From Bdellovibrio sp. qaytius (GTDB lineage: Bacteria; Bdellovibrionota; Bdellovibrionia; Bdellovibrionales; Bdellovibrionaceae), in NCBI GenBank assembly GCA_004011035.1, contig CP025734.1, positions 2,936,001-3,000,000 of the forward strand: a DNA stretch of 64,000 nucleotides, in the 5' to 3' direction. The notes beneath the pieces were generated by a model. It searched no databases. It was not told the origin of the DNA and saw nothing but the letters and a program-made list of their open reading frames with translations. The position numbers were made by a program, and so were the translations under genes. Positions 25,909 to 39,000 of the stretch are shown one piece after another. How positions within the stretch are numbered: position 1 is the first letter of the stretch; each line of letters begins with the position of its first letter.

Positions 25909-27063
25909 TTAATTATTTGAAAAAATGAGTACTACGAAACCATTGGATCCAGCTGCTCCGTTATTTGTAGCTGTAGCATTATTACCGCCTCTACCTGCTG
26001 TAGCCACATAATCAGGGTCACCAGTATTTGGAGCAGCTTGATTCACTGCTGCGCCGTCAGTAATAGTTGTCGTAGCTACGTAAGCAGGGTCAGCATAACT
26101 TGCACCACCGCCGCCACCAGCTCCGGTATTATTTGCCGAACTAGTTGCGCCACCGCCACCGCCGCCGCTGTAAAAATATCCGCCGCCGCCACCGCCGCCG
26201 CCGCCGGTAGCAACTGGTACAGTAGTACTAGTAAAATTACATCCACGTCCTCCGGCGCCACCGCCAGGAGCTCCTGCAGTACCAGCCGTTCCAATTAATG
26301 CACAGCCGCCAACTAATGCTGAGTTACCACCGGTACCACCACCGCCTGCGCCGCCAAGACCAGCAGTCGATCCGGTTCCACCAGTACCAGCACCACCTTG
26401 TGAACTTGTAGTTGCACCACCGCCACCAGTTGCTGTAGCGCCATTACTACCAGTTCCTTGAGCGAGAGCTCCCGCTCCCACCGATCCTGCTTGAGCAACA
26501 GAAGCACAATTCCAGTTTTGCGTGGATCCGCCGCCACCAGCACCGCCGCCGCCGCCAGCAGCTGCTGCTAGAGGTGTTGCCGCTGAAGTGAATTGCACGT
26601 AAGTGTAACCACCACCGCCACCACCAGAAGCATAATCATTAGTTATAGTTCCTAGACTTGCCGTTCCACAACCACCGCTACTAGCGGATCCGCCTATACC
26701 ACCGCCACCGCCTGAACCGATATTTACATTTATATATGATTGGGGAACGACATCAACGCTGGTGATTTGAACGAATCCACCACCGCCACCGCTACCGCCG
26801 ACACCGGCTCCACCGCCACCGCCACCGCCGCCAGCTCCCCATACTTTGACAATCATTTTATTACAACCAACTGGAATAACCGTAGAACTTGTTGTTGTGT
26901 ATGTATATTTGATCGCAACACTCGAACCATTGTTGCATGGAGGTCGAAAATTTCTGTAGATAAATTGCGAAAATGCTTTGTAAGAAATAAAACTTAAAAA
27001 AAGAATCGCAATGAAAACTTTTATTTCAGATTTCATTTTGAAAATATTTTTAATTTTATCCAT
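25909..27063 (-). CDS. Secreted polyglycine protein, possible fibre tip
   Basis: A 384-aa exported protein. The start is ATG 27063, two bases after the fibre stop codon, with AGGA inside the fibre's last codons. Residues 1-33 contain a signal segment ending SYKAFSQ. A beta strand block with VGCNKMIVKVWGAGG follows, then about 250 residues dominated by runs of 3-8 glycines, and the C-terminal strand GFVVLIFSNN. The phrase VKVWGAGGGGGG is shared by glycine-rich tail-fibre-associated proteins. In T-even phages such polyglycine adhesins (gp38) cap the long fibre encoded just upstream. The same gene order here suggests a detachable tip or cap for the giant fibre. Structural silk-like roles are an alternative. 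Confidence 0.75.
   Translation of the reverse strand: MDKIKNIFKMKSEIKVFIAILFLSFISYKAFSQFIYRNFRPPCNNGSSVAIKYTYTTTSSTVIPVGCNKMIVKVWGAGGGGGGGGAGVGGSGGGGGFVQITSVDVVPQSYINVNIGSGGGGGIGGSASSGGCGTASLGTITNDYASGGGGGGYTYVQFTSAATPLAAAAGGGGGAGGGGSTQNWNCASVAQAGSVGAGALAQGTGSNGATATGGGGATTSSQGGAGTGGTGSTAGLGGAGGGGTGGNSALVGGCALIGTAGTAGAPGGGAGGRGCNFTSTTVPVATGGGGGGGGGYFYSGGGGGGATSSANNTGAGGGGGASYADPAYVATTTITDGAAVNQAAPNTGDPDYVATAGRGGNNATATNNGAAGSNGFVVLIFSNN
26090..26850 (-). repeat. GGN-rich tract encoding polyglycine
   Basis: Repeated GGC/GGT/GGA codon runs, most dense at 26110-26200, 26540-26570 and 26780-26835. It is compositionally distinct from neighbours and prone to in-frame length change. Confidence 0.8.
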
Positions 27064-27065
27064 GA

Positions 27066-30000
27066 CTAGAATCCTGTGATCCAAGTAACTAAACAATCTG
27101 TTCCATCGTAGATGAATGTGTAAATTGTTTTGTTTTTCGATCCACCGCTTACGCGGGTACCATTTGCAGGTACATATGTAGCAAGATTGGCTGCCGCAGT
27201 ACCGTTACAATAAATGTTAAGTGGGGCTACGTTCGCACCGGCTCCAATTACAGAGAATGTATATGCGGCACCAGGTTTCACATTTGTCACATAAACTTGA
27301 TGTGAAGCTGGTGCGGCAGTCGTAGTAAAAGTAACTACGTTACCTAAATTCGCATCAATATTAACTGTTGCAGTTTGAGATACCAGCGCATTCACAGCTG
27401 CATAAGCTTGACCCGAGAATGCCGCAGCCGAAACAGCTGCTGTCATCGTCGCACTAGTCGCCGTATCAATTGTTAAACGAGTGATGCTGTTAGTTTTAAA
27501 TACTAAGTTATTATTATCCATTGTTCCGAAAATTGTTGTCGTACCGAAGCTGTTACCACCATTTAACCAAACACCTGTTGTGCCTGATGTTGGTAAATCA
27601 GTTGATGCAAGCATACGGAATCCTGGAGTTGCTGATGCGCCTGCAAGTGGACCAGAGTAGAATGTTCTTGCAGGTTGTATTCCGAATGCACTTGCGATAC
27701 CAGTGCTTGTTAATGAAAGAGCACCCGCAGTAACAGTTAAATTACTCGTAGATGGTACGCTGATCACACCTTTTACAGATGAAGTTGCGTCTGTATAAGT
27801 CGTTGTTGTTACAGTTGTTAAACGACCTTTAGCATCGTAAGTAATTACTGGAATAGCGCTTGATGAACCTACTGTTGCAGCAGCGATTGTTGAAGCTAAT
27901 GTTACAACACCTGAATTAGTCATTGTTACGTCACCCGATAATGCCACTTGTTGCGCTACACCTGATGCATCACCTAAATAAACAGTTCCACTTGCTAAGG
28001 CATTCGTTAATCCTGTCACCCATGACAACACACCTGAACCATTGTTCGCTAACACTTGACCTGAAGCACCTTGTGCAGCTGGGTATGTTAACGAATATGA
28101 AGTGGTTGCAGCGCTTGCTAGGAATGTTAAATTACCTGAAGTTGTACCGCTGATAATAGAGCGTTGTTGATAAGAGTAACGTGCATTAAAGTCACCATTT
28201 GCATCACGTTTAACAAGTGTACTTGCTGTATTTGCAGATGTTGCATTAATTGTATCACTTACTGATTGAGAAACTTGCGCAGAAGTTTTTCCGCCAACTG
28301 CAGCTACTACTGTTGCAGATAATGTTCCTGTTACATCGCCTAATAAACCTGAACCGAATGCATTAGCTACGTTTGTACTTGTTAATGAAATTTGACCTGC
28401 ACCATTCACAGTGATGTTAGCACCAATCGATACAACACCCGTTTGAACTGTGTCAGCTACACGTAAAGTTTGTGAAGCGACTGAAGTTAAGCGACCAAAC
28501 ATATCTACAGTTACAATTGGAATTGTAAATGATGAACCGTAAGTTGCTGCGGTTACTGTCGTACTTACTAAGCCAACTGTTGGAGTAGAAACACCGCCAG
28601 TGATAGTGATTTGACCAGCAACTCCCGCCACTGAAGTTACTTTATCTACGAAGGCTTGATATTGCGTATTCGAAAGAGCACCTTGAGTTACACCCGTCGT
28701 TGCTGCCATTGGGAAGTTAAATGTATGAGTACCATTTGTTGTAACGACACCGAATGAAGTACCTGCTGAACCCGTAGAGAATAATTGAGTTGAAGATGCA
28801 GAGCCATTTAATGAAGTCATTGCGCTTAAGCTAGTTACAATTTGTTTCCAAGCTGGAACCGAATTATCAAAGTAATCCACTGTACCAGTTGTAGTATTGT
28901 AAATTTGCATACCGTTTTGCGCGGCACCTGACACAAGTAGATTACGTTGTGTCGTAGTCATACGCGGCATTAAGAAACCTAAAGTTGTCGAACCAATATC
29001 AACAATCGAACCTGCAGTAGGAGCAGCATTAGTACCAACTGATAATGTGCCTGATGCAATAATAGTCGTAGCTGAAATTGCAGTTGCTGTTAATCCACCA
29101 GTCATTGTATCGCCACCGCGATTTACTGGAGTGTAAGCTAATGCTGCGATCACATTACCACTTGTTACTGAGATTGTTCCTGCAGTGACTGTGATGTTTG
29201 AACCAACCAGCACTGTACCTGGGTTAACTGTGTCAGCTAAACGTAAAGTTTGTGAAGTGATTGTCGTGATACGGCCGAATGCATCAACTGTAATAATCGG
29301 CATTGTGAATGAAGTACCGTAAGTCGCTGCAGTCACACCCGAGTTCGCTAAACCAATCACCGGAGCAGAACCAACACCAGAAATTGTAATCGGTGCTGTT
29401 GAAGAAACTGTTCCAGCCGGAGTATATCCTAATGCTCCGACCACATCTGCTAATGCTAATGCCGAACCTGAAGTTACGCGGCCTTTACCATCAACTCTAA
29501 CTTTTGTGTATTGAGTTCCTGAAGTTACACCCGCACCAACAGATGCTAAGTTAACAGCACCAGAATTTGTCATCGTTGCATCACCACTCATTAACACTGC
29601 TGTAGCAACACCTGAAGCATTACCTACATAGAATGTGCCTGAAGCGATACTTCCATTCATCAATGGTACCCAAGTTGTTTGTACGGTTGCAGACGTCGCT
29701 GCAGAGATACCTATACCATAGCCAACAGGCGGAACTACGTTGTTATCTGGTAAAACAATGTCGTAATTTGGTGTACCCACTGGCGTGAAGATACCGATTG
29801 AATTTGTTAAACCATTTTGAATACGTAAGTTGCGTTGTACAGTCATATCTTGAACTGTCGTGATGTTATTTGCGATAAAGTTACCGCTCGCATCGCGACG
29901 TACAATTGTTCCACTTGAATTTGCAGATGTTGCAGAAGCTACATCAACAACAGTTGTAGCAATTTGTGCTGCAGTTTTTCCGCCAACTGTTGCTACAACA

Positions 30001-33000
30001 GTTGCAGATAATGAACCTGTTACATCACCAGCTAAGTTAGCACCTACTGCTGCGATCACGTTAGCACTAGTTACTGAAATTGTACCTGCAGTTACTGAAA
30101 TATTACTTCCAACTTGCACAACACCAGTTTCAGTTGTTGAAGCCAGACGAAGTGTCGAAGATGTTACGCCTGTTGCGCGGCCGAAAGCATCGTAAGTCAC
30201 AACTGAAATTGTCGAAGATGAACCGTAAGTCGCAGCTGTTACCGTCGTTGAAGCAAGACCAACTGTTGGAGTAGAAACACCGCCAGTAATTACGATTTGA
30301 CCCGCAACGCCTGATACTGAAGTTACTTTATCTACGAACGATTGATATTGTGTATTTGTAAGAGCACCTTGAGTTACACCCGCAGATGCTGCCATCGGAA
30401 TACTGAATGTATGAACACCGTTAGTTCCAGTTACAACACCGAATGATGTACCCGCAGAACCGAATGCAAAAGTTTGTGTAGAAGACGCTGAACCATTTAA
30501 TGAAGTCAATGCGGTGTTGTTTGTAACCATTTGTCTCCAAGTTACAGCACCGGCATCATAATATTCGAACGCTCTAGTAGTTAAATTGAAAATTTGTAAA
30601 CTATCTTGAGCTGCACCTGAAACAATGGCATTACGTTGCGTCGTCGTCATGCGAGGAATTAAAATACCTTTAGCTGTTGAAGACACTTCTAATATTGAAC
30701 CCGCAGTTGCTGCAGTAGCACCTAAAGCTAATGTACCTGAAGCAATAATATTTGTAGCAGAAACTGTAGTTAACGTTAATCCGCCAGTCATTGTATCGCC
30801 AGCGCGATTTACCGGAGTATATGTTAATGCTGTTGTCACATCAGCTGCTGTTAATGCAGAACTGCTTGTTACACGACCGAAGACATCTACTGTTACTTTA
30901 TTGTAAGTACCTGCAGTTACTCCCGAGTTAGCTAAACCAATCACCGGAGCTGAACCAACACCTGAGATTGTAATTGGTGCTGTTGAAGACACTGTTCCAG
31001 CCGGAGTGTAACCTAAAGCTGTTGTTACATCTGAAGAAGCTAATTGTGCACCAGTAACTACACGGCCTTTGCCATCAACAGTTACTTTCGTGTAAACCGA
31101 ACCACTTGTTACACCTGCACCAACAGAAGCTAATGTTAACACACCAGTGTTTGCCATCGTAGCATCACCAGTTACAGCCACACCCGTTGCAGTACCTGAT
31201 GCATTACCCATGTAGATCAGACCATTTGCTAAAGCATCTGTTAATGCATTTACCCAGTGAGTTGAAACCAATGCACTTGTTGAACCTGAAGCTGCCGCTA
31301 ATACTTGGCCAGGAATTGGTGAAACAGAATTATCCGGTAAAATAATATCGTAACTTGTACCAGCAACCGGAGTTGTAATACCGATGTAATTTAAAACACC
31401 ATTCTGTACACGAAGGTTACCTTGAACCGTCATGTTTTGAACTGTCGTAATATTTCTTGCAGTGAAGTCACCGTTATTATCACGTTTAACAATTGTTCCA
31501 CTTGAATTTGCTGAAGATGCAGCAATCGTGTCACTTACTGATTGAGAAATTTGCGCTGAAGTTTTGCCACCTACAGTTTGAACCACTGTCGCGCTTAATG
31601 TTCCAGAAACATCTCCACCTAATGCGCCCATCGCAGCAATTACGTTGGCGCTCGTGATTGAAATTGTTCCAGTTGATAACGTGATGTTATTACCGATTTG
31701 TACGATACCTTTTGAAGCCCCTGTTGCATCAGCATAAGCTGACGAAGAAACTGCAGTTACGCGACCAAATGCATCGACTGTGAAACTTGGGATTGCAGTT
31801 GCTGAACCGTAGACACCTGCTGTTACACCACTGTTTGATAAATTAATGACTGGTGCAGATGACGGACCTGTTAAGAAAAGTGGTGAAGTCGCAGAAACGA
31901 TTTGCACTGGAGTGTAACCTAAAGCTGTTGTTACATCTGTGAAAGCTAATCCACTTCCACTTGTTACACGGCCCCAAGCATCAACAGTTACTTTTGGATA
32001 TACACCAGAAGTAACACCTGTCGTATTTAAGCTGATCACTGGATTTGAAGCACCACCAGAAATTGATAATGGCGCAGTTGCAGAAACTGTATTTGTTGGC
32101 GTGTAACCTAAACCTGTAATAACATCTGCATTATTTAAATTGCTTCCGCTTGTTACACGGCCCCAAAGATCGACTGATACTTTAGGATATGTTCCTGAAG
32201 TTACACCTGATAATGATAAGTTGATTACTGGCGAAGATGCCGGGCCAGTTAAGAAAATTGGTGAAGTCGCAGAAACGATTTGCACTGGTGTATAACCTAA
32301 ACCAGTTACAACATCTGCAAACGCTAAATTACTTCCACTTGTTACACGGCCCCAAAGATCTACTGATACTTTTGGATATGTTCCCGAAGTTACTCCTGAG
32401 AATGCTAAGCCGATCGTTGGATTTGAAGCGCCACCAGTTAATGTGATTGGTGAAGTTGAAGAAACTGTATTCATCGGCACGTAACCTAATGCTGCATTAA
32501 TATCTGCATTTAATAACTGACCACCACTTGTTACACGGCCTTTGCCATCAATTGTAACTCTTGTGTAGACAGTGCCAGATACTACATTTGCCCAACTTAA
32601 TAAACGTGCGTCAGCGATAATTCCTGTTGCACTCGCTCCACCTAAATCGATCGTGTTGGCCGTTGCGAATGTGCCTAAACCTAAATTAGTGCGAGCTGTT
32701 GATGAAGAAGTTAAATCACTTAAATTATTTGCTTTACGTAAGTATGTTCCAGAAACTGCATCATCAGCCGGAGTGTAACCTAATGCCGTAACAACATCAG
32801 AAGATGCTAATTGTCCCGCACTTGTTACACGACCTTTGCCATCAACAGTTACTTTTGTGTATTGCGTTCCAGAAGTTACGCCTGCACCTACTGAAATTAA
32901 TTGCAAGTTTCCAGATGTAGACATTGTTGCATCACCAGACATCGCTACACCTGTTGCAACACCTGAAACATTACCTACATACATAAAACCTGTAGGTAAA

Positions 33001-36000
33001 GCATCAGATAAAGTATTCATCCAACGAGTAAGTACATTTGTTGCTGTTGAACCCGAAGCCACCGCTAAGATTTGACCAGCTACCGGAACTGTAGAATTAT
33101 CCGGTAAAATCATAGTATAAGACGCACTTAAAGCAATCGGCGTAGCTAAACTGATCGAGTTACCGAAGTTACCATCTTTAATACGTAAGTTAGCTTGTAC
33201 TGTTAAATCTTGAACTGTTGTGATGTTATTTGCAGTAAAGTTACCGCTCGCATCACGTCTTACGATTGTACCGCTTGAGTTTGCAGATGTTGCAGAAGCT
33301 ACATCAACAACAGCCGTTGCAATTTGTGCTGCAGTTTTTCCGCCGACTGTTTGAACAACAGTTGCGTTTAATGTTCCTGAAACATCTCCGCCTAATGAAC
33401 CCATTGCCGCGATCACGTTAGCACTTGTTACCGAGATTGTTCCTGCTGTTACAGTAATATTTTGTCCAACTTGCACGATACCTTTAGTACCCGAAGTTGC
33501 ATCTGCAAAAGCCACAGCTGTTGCAGAAGTTACTCTGCCCCAAGCATCTACTATAAAATTAGGAATTAAAGTCGTTGAACCGTATGAGCCAGCAGTTACA
33601 CCACTGTTCGCTAAATTAATAACTGGTGCTGAAGCCGGGCCAGTTAAGAAGATTGGCGCAGCAGCAGAAACGATTTGCACTGGTGTATAACCTAAGCCAG
33701 TTACAACATCTGCAAATGCTAAATTACTTCCGCTTGTTACACGGCCCCAAAGATCTACTGATACTTTAGGATATGTTCCTGAAGTTACTCCTGATAATGC
33801 TAAACCGATCGTTGGATTTGAAGCGCCACCAGTTAATGTGATTGGTGAAGTTGAAGAAACCGAAGCCATCGGCACATAGCCTAATGCCGCGTTAATATCA
33901 GCATTTAATAACTGACCGCCACTTGTTACACGGCCTTTGCCGTCAATTGTAACTCTTGTGTAGACAGTGCCAGATACTACATTTGCCCAACTTAATAAAC
34001 GAGCGTCAGCAATAATTCCTGTTGCACTTGCACCACCAAGATCAATACTGTTAGCTACTGCTAATGTGCCTAAACCTAAATTAGTGCGAGCTGTTGCAGA
34101 TGAAGTTAAATCACTTAAGTTATTCGCTTTACGTAAATAAGTTCCAGAAACTGAATCATCAGCCGGAGTAAAACCTAAAGCTGTTACGATATCTGCATTA
34201 TTTAATTGAGCTCCAGAAGTTACACGGCCTTTGCCATCAACAGTAAGTTTCGTGTATTGAGTTCCTGAAGTTACACCTGCACCTACAGAAATTAATTGTA
34301 AGTTACCTATGTTATTAATTGTTGCATCGCCAGTCATCGGAACACCAGAAGCAACGCCTGCAGCATTACCTACAAAAATAGTTCCACTTGCTAACACATC
34401 AGTTAATGCATTAATCCAAGATGTGCGAATAGTTGCGCTTGTTGTACCTGAAGCTACTGATAAAACTTGGCCAATCGATGGAGCACCGTTACCAGGTAAT
34501 ACGATATCGTAGTTTGCAACACCCACTGGAGTTGTTAAACCGATGTATCCACCAACTGAACCATCTTGTACACGTAAGTTACGTTGCACAGTCATGTCTT
34601 GAACAGTCGTGATGTTATTCGCAGTGAAGTTACCGCTTGCATCGCGGCGAACGATTGTTCCACTTGAGTTATTTGCAGTCGCCGAAGCTACAGCATCAAC
34701 AGTTGTTGCGATATTAGCCGCTGTTCTGCCACCAACTGTTTGAACCACAGTTGCGTTTAATGTTCCCGAAACATCTCCACCTAATGTACCCATTGCTGCA
34801 ATTACATTGGCGCTAGTGATTGAAATTGTTCCCGTTGTTACAGTAATGTTTGAACCGATTTGCACGATACCTTTAGTACCACTTGTTGCATCGGCGTAAG
34901 CTTGCGTAGTAGCTGAAGTAATTCTTCCCCAAGCGTCTACGATAAAAGATGGAATTAATGTATTTGAACCGTATGTTCCTGAAGACACACCGCTAGTAGC
35001 TAATGTAATTACTGGTGCCGATGAAGATCCAACTAAAACGATTGGTAACGAAGCAGAAACTACGGCTACCGGTGTATAACCTAAACCAGTTACTACATCA
35101 GCATATGCTAGATTACTACCGCTTGTTACACGGCCCCAAACATCAACAGTAACTTTTGGATATACACCTGAAGTAACCCCTGAGTTTGCTAATCCTAATA
35201 CTGGATTTGAAGCACCACCAGTTAAAGTTAAAGGTGCTGTTGTTGAAACTACATTCGTTGGTGTATAACCTAAACCAGTTACTACATCCGCATTATTTAG
35301 ATTACTACCGCTTGTTACACGGCCCCAAAGATCGACTGATACTTTAGGATATGTAGCTGAAGCAACACCCGAGAAATTTAAACTGATGACTGGATTTGAA
35401 GCGCCGCCGGTTAAAGCAATTGGCGCTGTCGCAGAAACTGTATTCATTGGTACGTAACCTAAACCAGAAACTACATCTGCATTATTTAATTGAGCTCCAG
35501 AAGTTACGCGGCCTTTGCCATCAACAGTAAGTTTCGTGTATTGAGTTCCTGAAGTTACACCTGCACCTACAGAAATTAATTGTAAGTTACCTATGTTATT
35601 AATTGTTGCATCGCCAGTCATCGGAACACCAGAAGCAACGCCTGCAGCATTACCTACAAAAATAGTTCCACTTGCTAACACATCAGTTAATGCATTAATC
35701 CAAGATGTGCGAATAGTTGCGCTTGTTGTACCTGAAGCTACTGATAAAACTTGGCCAATCGATGGAGCACCGTTACCAGGTAATACGATATCGTAGTTTG
35801 CAACACCCACTGGAGTTGTTAAACCGATGTATCCACCAACTGAACCATCTTGTACACGTAAGTTACGTTGTACAGTCATGTCTTGTACTGTTGTGATATT
35901 ATTTGCAGAGAAGTTACCACTCGCATCGCGCTTAACAATGGTTCCACTTGAATTTGCTGCTGTCGCAGCAATCGTATCACTTACACTTTGTGAAATTTGT

Positions 36001-39000
36001 GCAGAAGTTTTTCCGCCAACAGTCATTACAACCGTGTTCGCTAATGTTCCTGAAACGTCTCCGCCGATTTGACCTAACGCCGAAACGATGTTTGCATTCG
36101 TAAGCGAAATCGTACCGGCACTTACGGTAATGTTAGCACCGATATTTACGATACCTTTTGTAGCGCTTGTTGCATCTGTATAAACTTGCGAACCAGCTGA
36201 TGTGATTCTTCCGAATTGATCAATTGTAAAGAATGGAATTAATGTAGATGTACCGTATGAACCAGAAGCCACACCACTGTTAGCTAAACCGATCACTGGA
36301 TTTGAAGCGCCACCTGTTAAAGTGATTGGTGCAGTCGAAGAAACTGTATTCATTGCGATGTAACCAAGACCTGCGTTTACATCAGCATTATTTAATTGAG
36401 CACCGCTGACAATGCGACCTTTACCATCTACAGTTACTTTTGTGTATTGCGTTCCAGAAGTAATTCCCGCACCTACGTTCACTAAATTGATGTTTCCAGT
36501 GTTAGACAATGTGGCATCACCTGCAACAGTTACAGCAGAAGCCGTGCCCGAGGCATTACCCACATAAATTTGGCCACTTGCAAGTTGTGATAATAAAACG
36601 CTAACCCAGTTTGTTGCAATTGTTGCAGATGTTGAACCAGAAGCTACACCCAACACCATATTCATTGATGGAGCTACTGCATTGTTTGGTAAAACGATAT
36701 CGTAGTTTGGCGTAGCGATCGGCGTTGTAATACCGATGTAGTTAGTCATACCATTTTGTACACGTAAGTTACGCTGTACAGTCATGTCTTGAACTGTCGT
36801 GATGTTATTTGCAGTGAAGTCACCGTTGTTATCACGTTTTACAATTGTGCTGCTTGAATTTAAACTTGTTGCTGCAATCGTATCACTTACACTTTGTGAA
36901 ATTTGTGCAGAAGTTTTTCCGCCAACAGTCATTACAACCGTGTTAGCTAATGTTCCTGAAACGTCTCCGCCGATTTGACCTAACGCTGCAACAATGTTTG
37001 CGTTCGTAAGTGAAATCGTACCCGCACTTACGGTAATGTTTTGTCCGATGTTTACGATACCTTTAGTAGCGCTAGTTGCATCAGTATAAACTTGCGAACC
37101 AGCTGATGTGATTCTTCCGAATTGATCAATTGTAAAGAATGGAATTAATGTAGATGTACCGTACGCACCAGAAGCTACACCACTGTTAGCTAAACCGATC
37201 ACAGGATTTGAAGCACCACCTGTTAACGTGATTGGTGCTGTTGAAGAAACCGTGTTCATGGCGATGTAACCAAGACCAGCATTTACATCAGCATTATTTA
37301 ATTGTGCACCAGAAGTAACGCGGCCTTTGCCATCTACAGTTACTTTCGTATATTGCGTTCCTGAAGTAACACCTGCACCAACACCAACTAACTGAAAGTT
37401 TCCAGTGTTAGACATTGTTGCATCACCAGTCATAGTTACCGCAGTCGCTGTGCCTGATGCATTACCAACTAAAATACTTCCTGAAGCTAAACTATCAGTT
37501 AAAGCATTAATCCAAGTTGTAAGAATTGATGAACTTGTTGAACCTGTAGCTACCGATAAAACTTGGCCAACATTTGGCGGCGTCGCATTGCTTGGTAAAG
37601 TAATATCATAATGTGCACCTAAACCAATTGGTGTCGCAAGACCGATGTAATTACCGAACATACCGTCTTGTACGCGTAAGTTCGCTTGCACCGTCATGTT
37701 TTGTACAGTTGTGATGTTGTTTGCCGTGAAGTTACCACTCGCATCGCGACGTACAATTGTTCCGCTTGAATTTGCTGATGTTGCAGCAATCGTATCACTT
37801 ACTGATTGTGAAATTTGTGCTGAAGTTTTACCACCAACTGTTTGAACTACAGTTGCATTGAGTGGACCACTTACATCTCCGCCCAATGAACCCATGGCGG
37901 CAATAACATTGGCGCTAGTTACTGAAATCGTACCTGCAGTTACAGTAATGTTTGAACCAACATTTACGATACCTTTAGTACTTGATGTTGCATCAGTATA
38001 AGCTGTTAATGTCGCCGAAGTAATACGGCCAAAAGCATCAACTAAGAAATTTGGAATTAAAGCACTTGTTCCGTATGAACCAGAAACAACACCACTGTTT
38101 GCAAAACCGATCACAGGATTTGAAGCACCACCACTAATAGTGATTGGTGTTGTCGATGAAACTGAATTCATTGGCGTGTAACCAAGTCCCGCAGTCACAT
38201 CCGCATTATTTAATTGAGCACCGCTCACAACGCGGCCTTTGCCATCAACTGTTACTTTTGTATATTGAGATCCAGAAGTAATACCAGTACCTACAGAAAT
38301 TAATTGTAAGTTACCTGTGTTATTAATAGTCGCATCACCAGACATCGCTACACCGACTGCAGTGCCTGAAGCATTACCGACAAAAATACTTCCTGAAGCT
38401 AAAGCATCAGAAAGGGCATTTACCCAAGTTGTAAGAATTGATGAGCTTGTTGAACCCGTCTTTACCGATAACACTTGGCCAACATTTGGCGGAGTTGCAT
38501 TGCTTGGTAAAGTAATATCATAAGCTGCACCAAGACCAATTGGTGTTGCAAGACCGATATAATTACCGAACATTCCGTCTTGTACGCGTAAGTTCGCTTG
38601 TACAGTCATGTTTTGTACTGTCGTGATGTTGTTCGCCGTAAAATTACCGCTACTATCACGAATAACAAGTGTTGAACTTGAATTGTTTGATGAAGCCGTT
38701 TTACATACCCATGCTACACCGTTGTAAAATGGAACTTCATTTGCTGCACAGATTGTACTCGCCAATGCTGTACCCGCCGAAGTTACCGAAATAAATCCGT
38801 CTGCTGTTAATGCACTTGCACCCGTACCACCGCGAGCGATCGGTAAAGTTCCTGTTGTGATTTTTGAAGCATCTAAATTTGGAATATCAGAGGCAATTAA
38901 AGTTGTACCACTTGTTACGATACCTTTAGCATCAACAATTACTTTTGTATAAGTACCAGCCGAAACACCACTGTTTTGTAAGCCAATTTGTGGTGTTAAC

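Larger units (their letters stand above)
29850..38635 (-). repeat. Eight tandem super-modules inside the fibre gene
   Basis: Using the GTGATG-type site of each NITTVQ block as a ruler (38623, 37711, 36799, 35893, 34609, 33220, 31447, 29860), spacings are 304, 304, 302, 428, 463, 591 and 529 codons. The first four modules are near-regular; later ones are lengthened by extra 40-60-residue VSVDLWGRVTSGSNL...GLGYTP units. Most differences between modules are third-position changes. Confidence 0.85.

Noticed and set aside
26038-26543. Ser/Thr/Ala-rich plus ORF and Leu/Val/Ala-rich minus ORFs in the polyglycine gene
   Set aside because: Shadows of the glycine codon runs in other frames.
29850-38635. 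Regular repeats considered as a CRISPR or tandem satellite array
   Set aside because: Unit length is about 900 bases, and the repeats keep one protein frame with mainly synonymous changes.
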